This document shows positions 16,951-27,850 of a stretch of 64,000 nt of DNA, piece by piece. The DNA is taken from assembly GCF_001701025.1 (NCBI RefSeq), contig NZ_CP016793.1, positions 1,178,001-1,242,000 of the forward strand, read 5' to 3'. The stretch comes from Lentzea guizhouensis (lineage in GTDB: Bacteria > Actinomycetota > Actinomycetes > Mycobacteriales > Pseudonocardiaceae). Position numbers and translations under genes: made by a program. The stretch's first letter is position 1. Every line of letters starts with the position of its first letter. The notes beneath the pieces were generated by a model. It was not told the DNA's origin, ran no database searches, and saw nothing but the letters and a program-made list of their open reading frames with translations.

Positions 16951-17714
16951 CTGCGACCACCGGACTTCGGCTCGGGCAGCACGCCGGGGTACGGCGCGGA
17001 CAGGGCCTCCGCCTGGATGCGGTTGAGCTCCGCGCAGCCCTGCAGCGCGACGTCCAGCATGCGGTCCAAAGTGGACCGGGCGAAGGTGGCGCCCTCGCCG
17101 GTGCCCTGGACCTCGATCAACGTGCCCGCGTCGGTGGCGACGACGTTCATGTCGACCTCGGCGCGCGAGTCCTCCTCGTAGGGCAGGTCGAGGCGCACGC
17201 GGCCGTCGACCACGCCCACCGACACCGCGGACACCGCGCACGACAGCGGCGACGGGTCGGCCAGGCGGCCGGCCGCGCCCAGGTAGGTCACCGCGTCGGC
17301 CAGTGCCACGTAGGCGCCGGTGATGGCCGCCGTGCGGGTGCCGCCGTCGGCCTGGATCACGTCGCAGTCGATCACGATGGTGTTCTCGCCGAGAGCCGCG
17401 AGGTCGATGCACGCCCGGAGGGACCGCCCGATCAGCCGGGAGATCTCGTGCGTGCGACCACCGATGCGGCCCTTCACGGACTCCCGGTCGCTGCGGGAGT
17501 GCGTGGCGGACGGGAGCATCGCGTACTCGGCGGTCACCCAGCCGAGGCCGGAGCCCGAACGCCAGCGGGGAACGCCTTCGGTGACACTCGCGGCGCAGAG
17601 CACGCGGGTGTTCCCGAACTCGATCAGGACCGAGCCGGCCGGCCAGGTCTGGTATCCACGCGTGATCCGGATGTCACGCAACACGTCGTCGTTTCGGCCG
17701 TCGCTTCGCACCAC
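16947..17714 (-). CDS. rph: Ribonuclease PH
   Basis: RNase PH trims tRNA 3' ends by phosphorolysis. This 255-residue protein has the N-terminus [18 protein letters not shown] and the conserved [18 protein letters not shown] block with the catalytic aspartates. I chose GTG 17714 (AAGG upstream) over longer frames, which run into the divergent DUF2231 gene. It is the first gene of an rph-rdgB operon. Confidence 0.95.
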   Translation of the reverse strand: MVRSDGRNDDVLRDIRITRGYQTWPAGSVLIEFGNTRVLCAASVTEGVPRWRSGSGLGWVTAEYAMLPSATHSRSDRESVKGRIGGRTHEISRLIGRSLRACIDLAALGENTIVIDCDVIQADGGTRTAAITGAYVALADAVTYLGAAGRLADPSPLSCAVSAVSVGVVDGRVRLDLPYEEDSRAEVDMNVVATDAGTLIEVQGTGEGATFARSTLDRMLDVALQGCAELNRIQAEALSAPYPGVLPEPKSGGRR

Positions 17715-17763
17715 GCGGGCTACCTTAGTGAACCCTGCGGGGAGCATTGGCGTAGGGAGAGAC

Positions 17764-18261
17764 ATGCTGACGATCGACGGTATCCCGATCCACCCGTTGC
17801 TCGTGCACGCCGTGGTCGTGCTGCTGCCCCTGGCGGCGCTCGGTTCGATCGCGATCGCGCTGGTCCCGGCCTGGCGGCGCAGGTACGCGTGGCCCGTTCT
17901 CGGGGTCACGCTGGCCGGTGTCGCAGCCGTGCCGGTCGCGACGCAGGCGGGCGAGGACCTCCAGGCCGCACTTGAACGCGCCACGGGTGCGGCGAACCCG
18001 GTCATCCAGACGCACGCGGACCTGGGTGACATGCTGCTGCCCATCGCGCTCGGCTTCGGCGTCGCGGTGATCGCGCTGCTCGTGGCCGGGCGGCTCGCGG
18101 ACCGCGAACGCGAGGCGGAGGCACCCACCACGAAGACGTGGCGGGTGGTCTCAGTCGTCGTGTCGGTGCTGGTCGTGCTGCTCGCGGTCGGGACGACCGT
18201 GCAGACGATCAGGGCCGGTCACAGCGGGTCGACGGCGGTCTGGAGCGGCGTCGGGAGCTGA
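17764..18261 (+). CDS. DUF2231-family membrane protein
   Basis: This 165-residue protein has four predicted membrane helices and starts with [21 protein letters not shown], the histidine-containing signature of DUF2231. Some DUF2231 proteins are proposed haem- or metal-binding, but none of this type is characterised to my knowledge. It is divergent from rph and overlaps the convergent OsmC gene by 43 bases. Confidence 0.88.
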   Translation: MLTIDGIPIHPLLVHAVVVLLPLAALGSIAIALVPAWRRRYAWPVLGVTLAGVAAVPVATQAGEDLQAALERATGAANPVIQTHADLGDMLLPIALGFGVAVIALLVAGRLADREREAEAPTTKTWRVVSVVVSVLVVLLAVGTTVQTIRAGHSGSTAVWSGVGS

Positions 18262-18635
18262 AGCGGGGCCGTCGCCGACTGCTTCAACGTCCGCGTGACC
18301 GTGCAGAACTGCTCCACGGCACGCCGGACGACGGCCTCCAGCGCCTCCGGATCGTCCACAGCGGACAGGTCGTACGAGAGCGCCACCGGGATGGACACCA
18401 CCTCGTTGCCGCTCTCGGACTGGACCGCGTCCGCGACCGCCGTCAGCTGCTCGCCACCGGTGCGCCGCAGGATCAGCGTCTCGGAGGTGACCATCGCGCA
18501 CCCCGCGGCGGCCGCGACCAGCAGCTCCACCGGGCTGAACGAGCCCTCCTGGCCCTTGCGGCCGATGCGCACGGAGGCGCCGCGGCCGTTCGTCGCGACG
18601 AACTCGTGCTCGCCCATCCGCTCCAGCTCGATCAT
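18219..18635 (-). CDS. OsmC/Ohr-family protein
   Basis: This 138-residue OsmC-like protein may be a thiol peroxidase. The two reactive cysteines are in VAAAAGCAMVTSE (about residue 46) and VEQFCTVTRTLK (about 112), at the family positions. The start ATG 18635 overlaps the MBL gene stop (ATGA), so the two are coupled. The 3' end overlaps DUF2231 by 43 bases. The M. tuberculosis block has no OsmC here, so this pair with DUF2231 is an insertion. Confidence 0.9.
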   Translation of the reverse strand: MIELERMGEHEFVATNGRGASVRIGRKGQEGSFSPVELLVAAAAGCAMVTSETLILRRTGGEQLTAVADAVQSESGNEVVSIPVALSYDLSAVDDPEALEAVVRRAVEQFCTVTRTLKQSATAPLQLPTPLQTAVDPL

Positions 18636-19399
18636 GCTGTCTCCCCCACCTCGTACCGGCCGCCCTCTACGACCAGTTCGCACGGCCCGTCGAACGCCGA
18701 GCGGGCCTCCGCCAGCACGGCCTCGCGCGAGGTCCACGGCGGCACGTGCGTGACGAGCAACCGCCCGGCACCCGCGCGCGCCGCCAGCTGTCCGGCCTGC
18801 AGCCCGGACAGGTGCAGGTCCGCCACCCGGTCCGGCGCGTGCGTCCAGCTGGCCTCCGCGAGCAGCACGTCCACGCCGTCGGCCAGCTCCTCCAGCGCGG
18901 CGCACGGCCCGCTGTCACCGGTGTAGGCCAGCGTCACACCACCGCACGAAATCCGGAACCCATAAGCCTCGCAAGGATGCGCGACCACCGCCGACTCCAC
19001 AGTAAACGGTCCAATGTGGACTGGAGAGCCCAACGGGTGAAATTCGAAGACGTCCGTGAGGTCCAGCGAGGTCCGCTCGGCGTCGGACGGCGCGTAGGCC
19101 GCGGCGAACCGCGAGTGCGCCTCAGCAGGCGCGTACACGGGCAAGCGGCCGGATGGCGGAGACGGGTGGTACTTCCGCGCCACGTACAACGACGACACGT
19201 CGATGCAGTGGTCCGGGTGCAGGTGCGACAACACCAAGGCGTCCATCGAGAACAACGGCCGTTCCTGCTGGAACCGCCCCAGCACACCGTTGCCGAACTC
19301 CAGCACCAGGGTGAACCCGTCGGCCTCGAGCAGGTACCCCGACGCCGCCGCACCGGGTCCGGGAATGCTGCCGGAGCAGCCGAGCACGGTCAGCAGCAC
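18632..19399 (-). CDS. MBL-fold metallohydrolase, Rv1339-like (possible cAMP phosphodiesterase)
   Basis: This 255-residue metallo-beta-lactamase-fold protein has the metal-binding LSHLHPDHC motif (about residue 58), a His in VVAHPCEAYGF and the bridging Asp in LAYTGDSGPC. Position between murI and rph makes it the positional orthologue of M. tuberculosis Rv1339, reported as an atypical cAMP phosphodiesterase; activity here is inferred from synteny. It sits six bases after murI on the same strand and overlaps the OsmC start by four. Confidence 0.9.
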   Translation of the reverse strand: MLLTVLGCSGSIPGPGAAASGYLLEADGFTLVLEFGNGVLGRFQQERPLFSMDALVLSHLHPDHCIDVSSLYVARKYHPSPPSGRLPVYAPAEAHSRFAAAYAPSDAERTSLDLTDVFEFHPLGSPVHIGPFTVESAVVAHPCEAYGFRISCGGVTLAYTGDSGPCAALEELADGVDVLLAEASWTHAPDRVADLHLSGLQAGQLAARAGAGRLLVTHVPPWTSREAVLAEARSAFDGPCELVVEGGRYEVGETA

Positions 19400-19405
19400 G
19401 AGCCT

Positions 19406-20170
19406 TTACCCCCACTGTTCGAACGTCGGCAGGAACCTCGCCGCCAGCTTGGCGAACCGCTCGGGTGGCCCGGTGCAGGTCACCCGGTGCACGGGCGGTT
19501 CATCGGCGAAGTCGTCGCGCTCGGTCAGCAACCGCACGACGTCCTTCACCGTCTCCTCCGCGCTGGACACGAGTGTCACGCGCTCGCCCATCACGATCTG
19601 GATCACGCCGGTCAGCAGCGGGTAGTGCGTGCACCCCAGCACCACCGTGTCGACGTCGGCGCGCTGCAACGGTTCCAGGTAGGCCTGCGCGAGCCCGAGC
19701 ACCTGCCGCCCGGAGGTGGTCCCGCGTTCCACGAAGTCGACGAACCGGGGGCAGGCCGCCGCCGTGACCGTCACGTCCCGGGCGGCCTGGAACGCGTCCT
19801 GGTAGGCGTGCGAGTTGATCGTGCCGACCGTGGCGATCACGCCGATCCGCCCGGACCGCGTGGACATCACCGCACGCCGGACCGCCGGCAGGATCACCTC
19901 GACCACCGGCACGTCGTAGCGTTCGCGGGCGTCGCGGAAGCAGGCCGCCGACGCGGTGTTGCACGCGATGACGAGCATCTTCGCGCCCTCGTCCACCAGC
20001 CGGTCGCACACCTCGAGCGCGTGCTTGCGGGCCTGCGCGATGGGCAACGGCCCGTACGGACCATGGGCCGTGTCACCGATGTAGTGGATCGACTCGCCGG
20101 GCAGCTGCTCCATGACGGCTCTGGCGACCGTCAGGCCGCCGACGCCCGAGTCCATGATCCCGATCGTCAC
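19406..20170 (-). CDS. murI: Glutamate racemase
   Basis: MurI supplies D-glutamate for peptidoglycan. The 254-residue protein has [15 protein letters not shown], the catalytic cysteines in VIACNTASA and [10 protein letters not shown], and [11 protein letters not shown]. The start is GTG 20170, overlapping the rhomboid stop (GTGA); longer frames extend into the rhomboid gene. Part of the rhomboid-murI-MBL operon conserved with Rv1337-Rv1339. Confidence 0.97.
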   Translation of the reverse strand: MTIGIMDSGVGGLTVARAVMEQLPGESIHYIGDTAHGPYGPLPIAQARKHALEVCDRLVDEGAKMLVIACNTASAACFRDARERYDVPVVEVILPAVRRAVMSTRSGRIGVIATVGTINSHAYQDAFQAARDVTVTAAACPRFVDFVERGTTSGRQVLGLAQAYLEPLQRADVDTVVLGCTHYPLLTGVIQIVMGERVTLVSSAEETVKDVVRLLTERDDFADEPPVHRVTCTGPPERFAKLAARFLPTFEQWG

Positions 20171-20799
20171 GCCGTGAATGTAGCCGGTGCCCGACGTCTG
20201 CGGTTGTCGCGTGAGACACCCCAAGCCGCCAGCACGCCACCGATCGCACCGAACAGGTGGCCTTCCCACGACACGCCCGGCTGACCGGGCAGCACACCCC
20301 ACAACGCCGCGCCGTACAGCGCGAACACCCCGACCGCGATCACCAGCTGCAGCCACGACCGCGCGAACACCCCGCGCACGAGCAGGAACGTGAGGAACCC
20401 GAACACCAGCCCGGACGCGCCGATGTGGCTGCCGACGCTGCCGAACACCCACACGCCGAGCGCGCTCGACAGCCAGATCACCGCGGTGACCTGGAAGAAC
20501 TGCTTCAACCCGCCGGAGGAGGCGAGGAACCCGAGCAGCAGCAACGGAACCGCGTTGCCGGTCAGGTGGCTCCAGTCGCCGTGGATGAGCGGCATCCAGA
20601 GCAGGTTGTCCCACTGGCCGAAGTCGCGCGGCAGCACGCCGTCGTCCTCCAGCGAGCCGCCGGTGGCGACGTCGAAGGCCTCGACGGCGTAGAGGAAGCC
20701 GACGAACCCGGCGACGACCAGCAGCGACAGCACGGGGTGCGGCGGGATGACCCGTTTCGCGAGCGCAGTGCGGTCCACATGACCAGCGTACGTGGACAT
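20167..20799 (-). CDS. Rhomboid-family intramembrane serine protease
   Basis: This 210-residue protein has about six membrane helices. The catalytic Ser is in IGASGLVFG and the His in [16 protein letters not shown] supplies the conserved upstream His/Asn. It corresponds to M. tuberculosis Rv1337 by position. I chose ATG 20799 rather than 20838, because the longer start overlaps the divergent SMP-30 gene. Substrates are unknown. Confidence 0.93.
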   Translation of the reverse strand: MSTYAGHVDRTALAKRVIPPHPVLSLLVVAGFVGFLYAVEAFDVATGGSLEDDGVLPRDFGQWDNLLWMPLIHGDWSHLTGNAVPLLLLGFLASSGGLKQFFQVTAVIWLSSALGVWVFGSVGSHIGASGLVFGFLTFLLVRGVFARSWLQLVIAVGVFALYGAALWGVLPGQPGVSWEGHLFGAIGGVLAAWGVSRDNRRRRAPATFTA

Positions 20800-20810
20800 A
20801 AGGTGATCAG

Positions 20811-21671
20811 GTGTCGACAGAAGTAGCGGTGCGCGCATCGGCCCAGCTCGGCGAGGGCCCGACCTGGGACCACAGCAGCTCCACGTTGCTGTGGGTGGAC
20901 ATCCTCGCCTCCGAGGTGCACCGGTACGCCCCGGCGCGCGACGACGACTCGGTGCTGACCCTCCCCCAGCACGTCGGCGCCGCCAAGCCGCGTGCGCAGG
21001 GCGGGCTCGTCTGCAACCTGCGCGACGGCGTCGCGCTGGTCGACCGGGACGGCACCAAGAGCTGGCTCGTCTACTGGGCCCGCGACGGCGTGCGCGGCAA
21101 CGACGCGGGAGTCGACCCGTCCGGCCGGTTGTGGGCCGGCACCATGCGGTACGACCAGGCCGCCAACGAGGGCTGGCTCGCGCGGGTCTCCGGCGACGGC
21201 TCCGCGAAGGTCATGGTCAGCGAGGTGAACACGAGCAACGGCGTGGGCTGGAGCCCGGACGGCAAGCTCATGTACTACGTCGACACGCCCACCCGGCGCA
21301 TCGACGTCTTCGACTTCGACAACGCCGCCGGCACGGTGGCCAACCGCCGTCCGCTCACCCACGTCGGCCACACCGACGGCTCGCCGGACGGGCTGACCGT
21401 GGACGCCGACGGGTGCGTGTGGGTCGCGTTGTGGGGTGGTCACGCCGTGCGCCGCTACACGCCGGAGGGCGAGCTGGACCGGGAGGTCGAGCTGCCGGTG
21501 GACCAGCCGACCGCGTGCTGCTTCGGCGGTGCCGACTTCACCGACCTCTACGTCACCTCGGCACGGGTCGGGCTGTCCGACGACGTTCTGATGGAGCGGC
21601 AGCTCAACGGGTCCGTGCTGGTGCTGCCGGGGATCGGCGCCGGGGTGCCGGGGGTCGCGTTCGCCGGGTGA
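20811..21671 (+). CDS. SMP-30/gluconolactonase/LRE-family protein
   Basis: This 286-residue predicted six-bladed beta-propeller starts ASAQLGEGPTWDHSSSTLLW, where the Glu is the usual metal ligand. Further blocks are RGNDAGVDPSGRLWAGTM, NTSNGVGWSPDGKLMYYVDT and SPDGLTVDADGCVWVALWGG, with the Asn and Asp metal ligands. It probably hydrolyses a sugar lactone. It is divergent from the rhomboid gene and sits between rhomboid and cysM, an insertion relative to the M. tuberculosis order. Confidence 0.92.
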   Translation: MSTEVAVRASAQLGEGPTWDHSSSTLLWVDILASEVHRYAPARDDDSVLTLPQHVGAAKPRAQGGLVCNLRDGVALVDRDGTKSWLVYWARDGVRGNDAGVDPSGRLWAGTMRYDQAANEGWLARVSGDGSAKVMVSEVNTSNGVGWSPDGKLMYYVDTPTRRIDVFDFDNAAGTVANRRPLTHVGHTDGSPDGLTVDADGCVWVALWGGHAVRRYTPEGELDREVELPVDQPTACCFGGADFTDLYVTSARVGLSDDVLMERQLNGSVLVLPGIGAGVPGVAFAG

Positions 21672-21734
21672 TGAGGACTGGTCTGCGGGTGCGGTGACCC
21701 TGCCGGTCACCGCGCCCGCGGGATCAGGCCCGAA

Positions 21735-23006
<1,272 letters not shown>

Positions 23007-23015
23007 CTACCTCCG

Positions 23016-23040
23016 CAGAGAAACTTCCCAGAGAAACTTC
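23016..23040. repeat. 12-bp direct repeat between mec and cysO
   Basis: CAGAGAAACTTC occurs at 23016-23027 and again at 23029-23040, in the 39-base gap between mec and cysO; the second copy runs into the mec stop codon. It may be a local duplication or a paired binding site. Confidence 0.6.
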
Positions 23041-23449
23041 AGGACTCGATGATCTTGACCGGTTCCTCGGTCACGACACCGTCGACGATGCGGTACGACC
23101 GCAGCTCGTGCTCGATCGGGTCACGCGTGGAAACCAGCACGTAGTGCGCCTGGGGCTCGTTGGCGAACTTGACGTCCGTGCGGGACGGGTAGGCCTCCGT
23201 CGCGGTGTGCGAGTGGTAGATGACCACCGCTTCCTCGTCGTTGGCCTGCATCTCGCGGTACACCTTGAGCTGCTCGGCGGCGTCGAACCGGTAGAACGTG
23301 GGCGACCGCTCAGCGTTCTCCATCTCGATGATGCGCTCAGGACGGTCGGAGCCCTCCGGCCCCGCGATCTGCCCGCACGCCTCGTCGGGGTGGTCACGGC
23401 GCGCGTGGGCCACCATCGCGTCCACCAGGTCACGGCGAATCACCAGCAC
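23039..23449 (-). CDS. mec: CysO-cysteine peptidase Mec (JAMM/M67)
   Basis: This 136-residue JAMM metallopeptidase releases cysteine from CysO-Cys. The JAMM motif is seen as the upstream Glu (DEACGQIAG), IYHSHTATEAYPSRTD (HxH then S and D). The start is GTG 23449. It is the first gene of mec-cysO-cysM, as in M. tuberculosis Rv1334-Rv1336, a route thought to be useful under oxidative stress. Confidence 0.95.
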   Translation of the reverse strand: MLVIRRDLVDAMVAHARRDHPDEACGQIAGPEGSDRPERIIEMENAERSPTFYRFDAAEQLKVYREMQANDEEAVVIYHSHTATEAYPSRTDVKFANEPQAHYVLVSTRDPIEHELRSYRIVDGVVTEEPVKIIES

Positions 23450-23478
23450 GGCTCAATCCTACGGGCTGGAGAAAGTTG

Positions 23479-23498
23479 TCTCGGTATGCGAGATACCG
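23479..23498. promoter_or_regulatory. Overlapping palindromes, candidate ArsR-type operator
   Basis: Between divergent mec and the ArsR gene, TCTCG-GTATG-CGAGA (23479-23493) overlaps CGGTAT-GCGAG-ATACCG style symmetry (23482-23498). It lies about 50 bases before the ArsR start, next to an AT-rich stretch (23511-23533) that may be the promoter. Confidence 0.5.
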
Positions 23499-23549
23499 CC
23501 TCCGGGAAGCTTGTTTTAGCACTGGCTTATATTAGCGGCGGCTACTACA

Positions 23550-23903
23550 GTGGCCGCCGTGCACGCGCTCGACGTACTGGGCGACCCCGTCCGCAGACGC
23601 ATCCTGGAGCTCCTCGCCACCGGTGAACGGGCCGCCGGCGACGTGGGCGCGGTGGTGCAGGCCGAGTTCGGCATCACCCAGTCCGCGGTCTCCCAGCACC
23701 TCAAGGTGCTGCGGTCGAACGGGTTCGTCCAGGTCACGGCGGCAGGCACGCGCCGGCTCTACTCGGTCGCACCGGACCCGCTGCAGGAGATCGACGCGTG
23801 GCTCGACCACTTCCGGCGGTTCTGGGAACCGCACCTCGACGCCCTCGCGACCGAACTGGCGCGCGGCAGGCGTGAACGCAGGCTGGAGGCCGAAGATGAC
23901 TGA
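23550..23903 (+). CDS. ArsR-family helix-turn-helix regulator
   Basis: This 117-residue winged-helix repressor begins LDVLGDPVRRRILELLATGERAAG and has QSAVSQHLKVLRSNGFV and RLYSV, typical of the ArsR subgroup paired with SRPBCC proteins. No metal-binding Cys motif is seen, so it is not an arsenic sensor. It overlaps the SRPBCC gene by 8 bases, so they are coupled and probably autoregulated from the upstream palindrome. Confidence 0.93.
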   Translation: MAAVHALDVLGDPVRRRILELLATGERAAGDVGAVVQAEFGITQSAVSQHLKVLRSNGFVQVTAAGTRRLYSVAPDPLQEIDAWLDHFRRFWEPHLDALATELARGRRERRLEAEDD

Positions 23904-24399
23904 CCGGAGCTACCACGGCGACAAGCTGGTGATCCGGCGCCAGTACAAGGCGACCCGCGAGGACGTGTGGGACGCGATCACCACGCCCGAACGCCTGGTG
24001 CGCTGGTTCCTGCCGATCAGCGGCGACCTCCGCGTCGGTGGCCGCTACCAGCTCGAGGGCAACGCGGGCGGCGAGGTCGTGCGCTGCGACCCGCCCGCCG
24101 AGATCGGCCTCACCTGGGAGATCGGTGAGATGCACACCGACGTCCTGGTGCGGCTGGAGGCCGACGGCGACACGACGGTGCTCACTCTCACGCACTCCCC
24201 GATGCCCGGCGAGTTCGTGCCGGGCACCGGTGCGGGCTGGGAGCTGGGGCTCGTCGCACTGGAGAAGCACCTGGCGGGCGATCTGCCCGAAGGGCGCGCT
24301 CTGGACTGGATCGCGGCCTCGGCGCCGGAGGACATGGCGGCGGCGCAGGCGCTGGCCGAGCAGATCGCCGCGGAGTGGGTGGAGGTGCTGAACCGGTGA
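23896..24399 (+). CDS. SRPBCC (AHSA1/START-like) domain protein
   Basis: This 167-residue protein has the AHSA1-like pattern: ATREDVWDAITTPERLVRWF, then the beta-sheet GGRYQLEG and TVLTLTHS, ending in a long helix. Members bind hydrophobic ligands and are often partnered with an ArsR repressor, as here. Its role is unknown. Confidence 0.92.
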   Translation: MTDRSYHGDKLVIRRQYKATREDVWDAITTPERLVRWFLPISGDLRVGGRYQLEGNAGGEVVRCDPPAEIGLTWEIGEMHTDVLVRLEADGDTTVLTLTHSPMPGEFVPGTGAGWELGLVALEKHLAGDLPEGRALDWIAASAPEDMAAAQALAEQIAAEWVEVLNR

Positions 24400-24402
24400 G
24401 GT

Positions 24403-24702
24403 TCAGCGTCGCCGGCTGAGCACCACCACGAGGTAGAGCGCCAGCAACGCCACACCGCGCCGCCGCTGCCCCTGGTCGAGGTTGCGCCACGCGGCCAGCT
24501 CGGCCCACGCGGCGAGCGGGGTGGTGAGCACGCCCAGCTTCATCAGCACCTTCCCGACCCCCGGCGGCACCAGGAAGGACGCCACGAAGAGCCCGGCGGG
24601 CGCGACCGCCACCAGTTCCCTCCCCGGCACCTCGCGGCCCGCCACGGAGGGCGGCACGAGCTCGGACACGACACCGGCTGCCTGATCGATCACATCGGCC
24701 AT
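24403..24702 (-). CDS. Hypothetical small membrane protein
   Basis: This 99-residue protein contains a hydrophobic segment (VAVAPAGLFVASFLVPPGVG) and a second near the C-terminus (GVALLALYLVVVLSRRR). I do not recognise a family. It lies between the SRPBCC gene (convergent, 4-base gap) and the P1 peptidase (same strand, 17 bases downstream of its end). Confidence 0.6.
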   Translation of the reverse strand: MADVIDQAAGVVSELVPPSVAGREVPGRELVAVAPAGLFVASFLVPPGVGKVLMKLGVLTTPLAAWAELAAWRNLDQGQRRRGVALLALYLVVVLSRRR

Positions 24703-24719
24703 GCCGGGGGGTTACCCAC

Positions 24720-25631
24720 TCAGAGGTCGCGGAACGCCTGCACGCCGTTCAAGGTCGTCGCCTCGCGCGCGCCGGACACCACGGCCTCGGCGAAGGCGTC
24801 CGCGGCGGCCGTGCAGAGCGCGTCGAGCGCGAAGGCGCGCGGCTCCGCCAGCGGGACGGCGCCGGTGGCCAGTGCGAACACCGTGTCGCCGTCGAACATC
24901 GAGTGGGCGGGCCGCACCGCCCGCGCCAGGCCGTCCTGGGCGGCCATCGCGAGCCGCTGGCACTCCGCTTTGGACAGTGCCGCGTCCACCGCGACCACGC
25001 CGATCGTGGTGTTCAGCCCGTCCGGCTTGCGTTCGGGCAACGACACCGGCGACGACCCGAGGGACGGCAGCCACGGCAGGCCCGTCGTGCGGTCCACGAC
25101 CTCACCCGCCGCGTTCACCACGGCCAGCGCGCCGATGTGGTGCTCGCCGGCTCGGCCGGAGAACGCCCCGATGCCACCCTTCAACGACCCGACCCGCGCA
25201 CCGGCACCCGCGCCGACGCAGCCCAGGGCGAACTCCGCAGCCGCTGCGGCGCAAGCTTTGTATCCGAACGACGCGTCCGGCCGGTTGCCCCACTCGGACA
25301 TCGGCAGGTCGAAGATCACCGCGCCCGGCACGATCGGCACCACGTGGTGCGGCTGCGCGCCGACCTGGAAGCCGATCGAGCGTTCCGAGAGCCAGCGCAT
25401 CACGCCGTCGGCCGCCGCGAGCCCGTACGCCGACCCGCCGGACAGGCAGATCGCGTGCACCTGCTGCACCAGGTTCGCCGGGTCCAGCAGGTCCGTCTCA
25501 CGGGTGCCCGGCGCGCCACCGCGGCCGTCGACCGCGCCGACCGCACCGGCGGGCACGAGCACGACCGTCGTGCCGGTGTTCCAGCCGTCACCGACGCGGT
25601 GGTGGTGCCCGACCAGCACGCCGGGGATCAC
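24720..25631 (-). CDS. P1-family (DmpA-like) peptidase
   Basis: This 303-residue N-terminal nucleophile hydrolase resembles DmpA/L-aminopeptidases. Family blocks include GVLVGHHHRVGDGWNTGTTV, AICLSGGSAYGLAAADGVM, PMSEWGNRPD and a region around LNTTIGVVAVDAALSK that holds the expected self-cleavage site. It is the positional orthologue of Rv1333. ATG 25631 overlaps the DUF2017 stop, so it is coupled to that gene. Confidence 0.92.
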   Translation of the reverse strand: MIPGVLVGHHHRVGDGWNTGTTVVLVPAGAVGAVDGRGGAPGTRETDLLDPANLVQQVHAICLSGGSAYGLAAADGVMRWLSERSIGFQVGAQPHHVVPIVPGAVIFDLPMSEWGNRPDASFGYKACAAAAAEFALGCVGAGAGARVGSLKGGIGAFSGRAGEHHIGALAVVNAAGEVVDRTTGLPWLPSLGSSPVSLPERKPDGLNTTIGVVAVDAALSKAECQRLAMAAQDGLARAVRPAHSMFDGDTVFALATGAVPLAEPRAFALDALCTAAADAFAEAVVSGAREATTLNGVQAFRDL

Positions 25632-26185
25632 GCCAGCATTGCCTCGACCAGCGTCTCCTGCACCCAGGTCAGCCAGTGGTAGACGCCGAGGTGCGGCGAG
25701 CGCGGGTCCTCCGGCGGCAGCTCGTCGGGCATGTCCTCCTGGACGTCCAACGCTGTCCCGAGGGCCAGACGCACGTCGTTGAGCGACGAGAGCCAGGCCT
25801 CCGCCTCGACGACCGACAGCCTGATCTCCCCGCCGTCGGGAGAGCAGGTCTGCAGCACGACCTCGGCGGCACCGGTCTTCTGGTCCAGCAGCTCCGGCTC
25901 GTGCAACGACCGCAGAGCCGCCGCGGAGTCGACCTCCGCGGGGTCGGGCGCGTCGTCGTCGAGCCGGTGGAAGTCCGGCAGCAGCCGGCCGAGGATCGGG
26001 TCGTCCGGTGCTTCGGAGGGTCCGGTCCTGATCCCGGTCAGTTCGGCGAGCTCGTCCTGGGGCGCTTCCTCGGCGCGGGCCATCAGCATGTCCTGGATCT
26101 GGCTGACCAGACCCCGCACGACCGCCGCCTCCTGGCGGTCGAGCCTGCCGACGACGACGTCACCGTCGCGGATCCACCGCTTCAC
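25628..26185 (-). CDS. DUF2017-family protein (Rv1332-like)
   Basis: This 185-residue mostly helical acidic protein matches the DUF2017 family by its place between clpS and the P1 peptidase and by segments such as [14 protein letters not shown] and [19 protein letters not shown]. The start is GTG 26185, overlapping the clpS stop (GTGA). Function is unknown; the conserved pairing with clpS suggests a link to regulated proteolysis (inference). Confidence 0.88.
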   Translation of the reverse strand: MKRWIRDGDVVVGRLDRQEAAVVRGLVSQIQDMLMARAEEAPQDELAELTGIRTGPSEAPDDPILGRLLPDFHRLDDDAPDPAEVDSAAALRSLHEPELLDQKTGAAEVVLQTCSPDGGEIRLSVVEAEAWLSSLNDVRLALGTALDVQEDMPDELPPEDPRSPHLGVYHWLTWVQETLVEAMLA

Positions 26186-26481
26186 GAGGCCCGCTGCATG
26201 GTCGCCCAGAGCCCTGCCGCGTGGAGTTTCGCCACGTCGGCCTCCACCTTGTCCTTGGTGCCCGATGTCACGATCGCCTTGCCCTTGTGGTGCACGTCGA
26301 GCATCAGCTTGGTCGCTTTGTCCCTGCTGAAGCCGAACAGCTTCTGGAAGACGTACGTCACGTACGACATGAGGTTGACCGGGTCGTTCCAGACCACGGT
26401 CTGCCATGGCCGGTCCTCGGCTGCGATCTCCGCGCCAATGGGCTCGGCATGCGTCCGTTCCTGTTCGACGGGCGTGGTCAT
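26182..26481 (-). CDS. clpS: ATP-dependent Clp protease adaptor ClpS
   Basis: ClpS delivers N-degron substrates to ClpC/ClpA-ClpP. This 99-residue protein has the core [20 protein letters not shown] (Asn/Asp of the N-degron pocket) and [14 protein letters not shown] with the conserved His. I chose ATG 26481 since the longer frame reaches into the pncB upstream region. It is the first gene of clpS-DUF2017-P1 peptidase, like Rv1331-Rv1333. Confidence 0.96.
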   Translation of the reverse strand: MTTPVEQERTHAEPIGAEIAAEDRPWQTVVWNDPVNLMSYVTYVFQKLFGFSRDKATKLMLDVHHKGKAIVTSGTKDKVEADVAKLHAAGLWATMQRAS

Positions 26482-26560
26482 ACCGCCAATGGTGTCATGT
26501 TCGCCGCAGTCGCGGAGACGGCATGCGGCTAAACCGGATGCGACCTTAGGGTTGGTGACC

Positions 26561-27850
26561 ATGAACTCCACGGCGTTGCTCACCGACCACTACGAGCTGA
26601 CCATGCTCGCGGCCGCGCTGCGTGACGGGACCGGTGACCGTCCGTGCGTGTTCGAGGTGTTCGCGCGCAGGCTCCCGAACGAACGGCGCTACGGCGTGGT
26701 CGCCGGCACGAACCGGCTGCTCGACGCGATCGAGGACTTCCGCTTCGGCGAGGAGGAGATCGACCAGCTGCGCCGCAACGCCGTGGTCGACGACGCGACC
26801 CTGGAATGGCTCGCGAACTACCGGTTCTCCGGCGAGGTCGACGGCTACCCGGAGGGTGAGCTCTACTTCCCCGGCTCACCGGTGCTGACCGTGCGCGCGT
26901 CGTTCGCCGAGGGCGTGGTGCTGGAGACGCTGGCGCTGTCGATCCTCAACCACGACAGCGCGATCGCGTCGGCCGCCGCCCGCATGGTCACCGCCGCCAA
27001 CGGCCGGCACATGATCGAGATGGGCTCCCGCCGCACGCACGAGGAAGCCGCGGTGGCGTGCGCCCGCGCGGCCTACCTGGCGGGTTTCCACGCGACCTCC
27101 AACCTCGAGGCGGGCCGCCGGCACGGCATCCCGACGGCCGGCACGTGCGCGCACGCGTTCACGTTGCTGCACGACACCGAGGAAGAGGCGTTCCGCAGCC
27201 AGGTCGAGGCGCTGGGCGTCGGCACGACGTTGCTGGTCGACACCTACGACATCAGCGAGGGCATCAAGAAGGCCGTGGCCGTCGCGGGCCCTGAGCTCGG
27301 CGCCATCCGGATCGACTCCGGCGACCTCGGCGTGATGGCCAGGCAGGCGCGTGACCAGCTCGACGCGCTGGGCGCGAAGAACACCCGGATCGTGGTGTCC
27401 AGCGACCTCGACGAGTACGCGATCGCCGCGTTGCGCGCGGAGCCGGTGGACGCGTACGGCGTGGGCACGTCGGTCGTGACCGGGTCCGGCGCGCCGACCG
27501 CGGGCATGGTCTACAAGCTCGTCGAGGTCGACGGGCGGCACGTGGAGAAGCGCAGCACGTCCAAGCAGTCGCGCGGCGGCTGGAAGAAGGCGCTGCGGCG
27601 GCACAAGGACACCGGCACGGCGCTGGAGGAGGTCGTCTTCCAGGCGTCGGCCGACCCCGAGCTCGGCCCGCACGACCGGCTCGTGCAGATCCCGCTGATG
27701 CGCGCGGGCAAGCTCGCCGACGGCGTGCCCACGCTGGAGCAGAACCGCGAACGCCTGCGCGCCGCGCTGGTGAGCGTGCCGTGGGAGGGCCTCAAGCTCT
27801 CCCGCGGCGAGCCCGCGATCCCGACGGTCTACCTGGAGGAGTCGAAGTGA
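26561..27850 (+). CDS. pncB: Nicotinate phosphoribosyltransferase
   Basis: PncB converts nicotinate and PRPP to nicotinate mononucleotide in NAD salvage. The 429-residue protein starts [19 protein letters not shown] and contains the active-site His in [26 protein letters not shown] and GVGTSVVTG phosphate-binding blocks. The start is ATG 26561; a GTG six bases earlier is possible. It is divergent from clpS, as Rv1330c is from Rv1331, and overlaps pncA by four bases. Confidence 0.96.
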   Translation: MNSTALLTDHYELTMLAAALRDGTGDRPCVFEVFARRLPNERRYGVVAGTNRLLDAIEDFRFGEEEIDQLRRNAVVDDATLEWLANYRFSGEVDGYPEGELYFPGSPVLTVRASFAEGVVLETLALSILNHDSAIASAAARMVTAANGRHMIEMGSRRTHEEAAVACARAAYLAGFHATSNLEAGRRHGIPTAGTCAHAFTLLHDTEEEAFRSQVEALGVGTTLLVDTYDISEGIKKAVAVAGPELGAIRIDSGDLGVMARQARDQLDALGAKNTRIVVSSDLDEYAIAALRAEPVDAYGVGTSVVTGSGAPTAGMVYKLVEVDGRHVEKRSTSKQSRGGWKKALRRHKDTGTALEEVVFQASADPELGPHDRLVQIPLMRAGKLADGVPTLEQNRERLRAALVSVPWEGLKLSRGEPAIPTVYLEESK

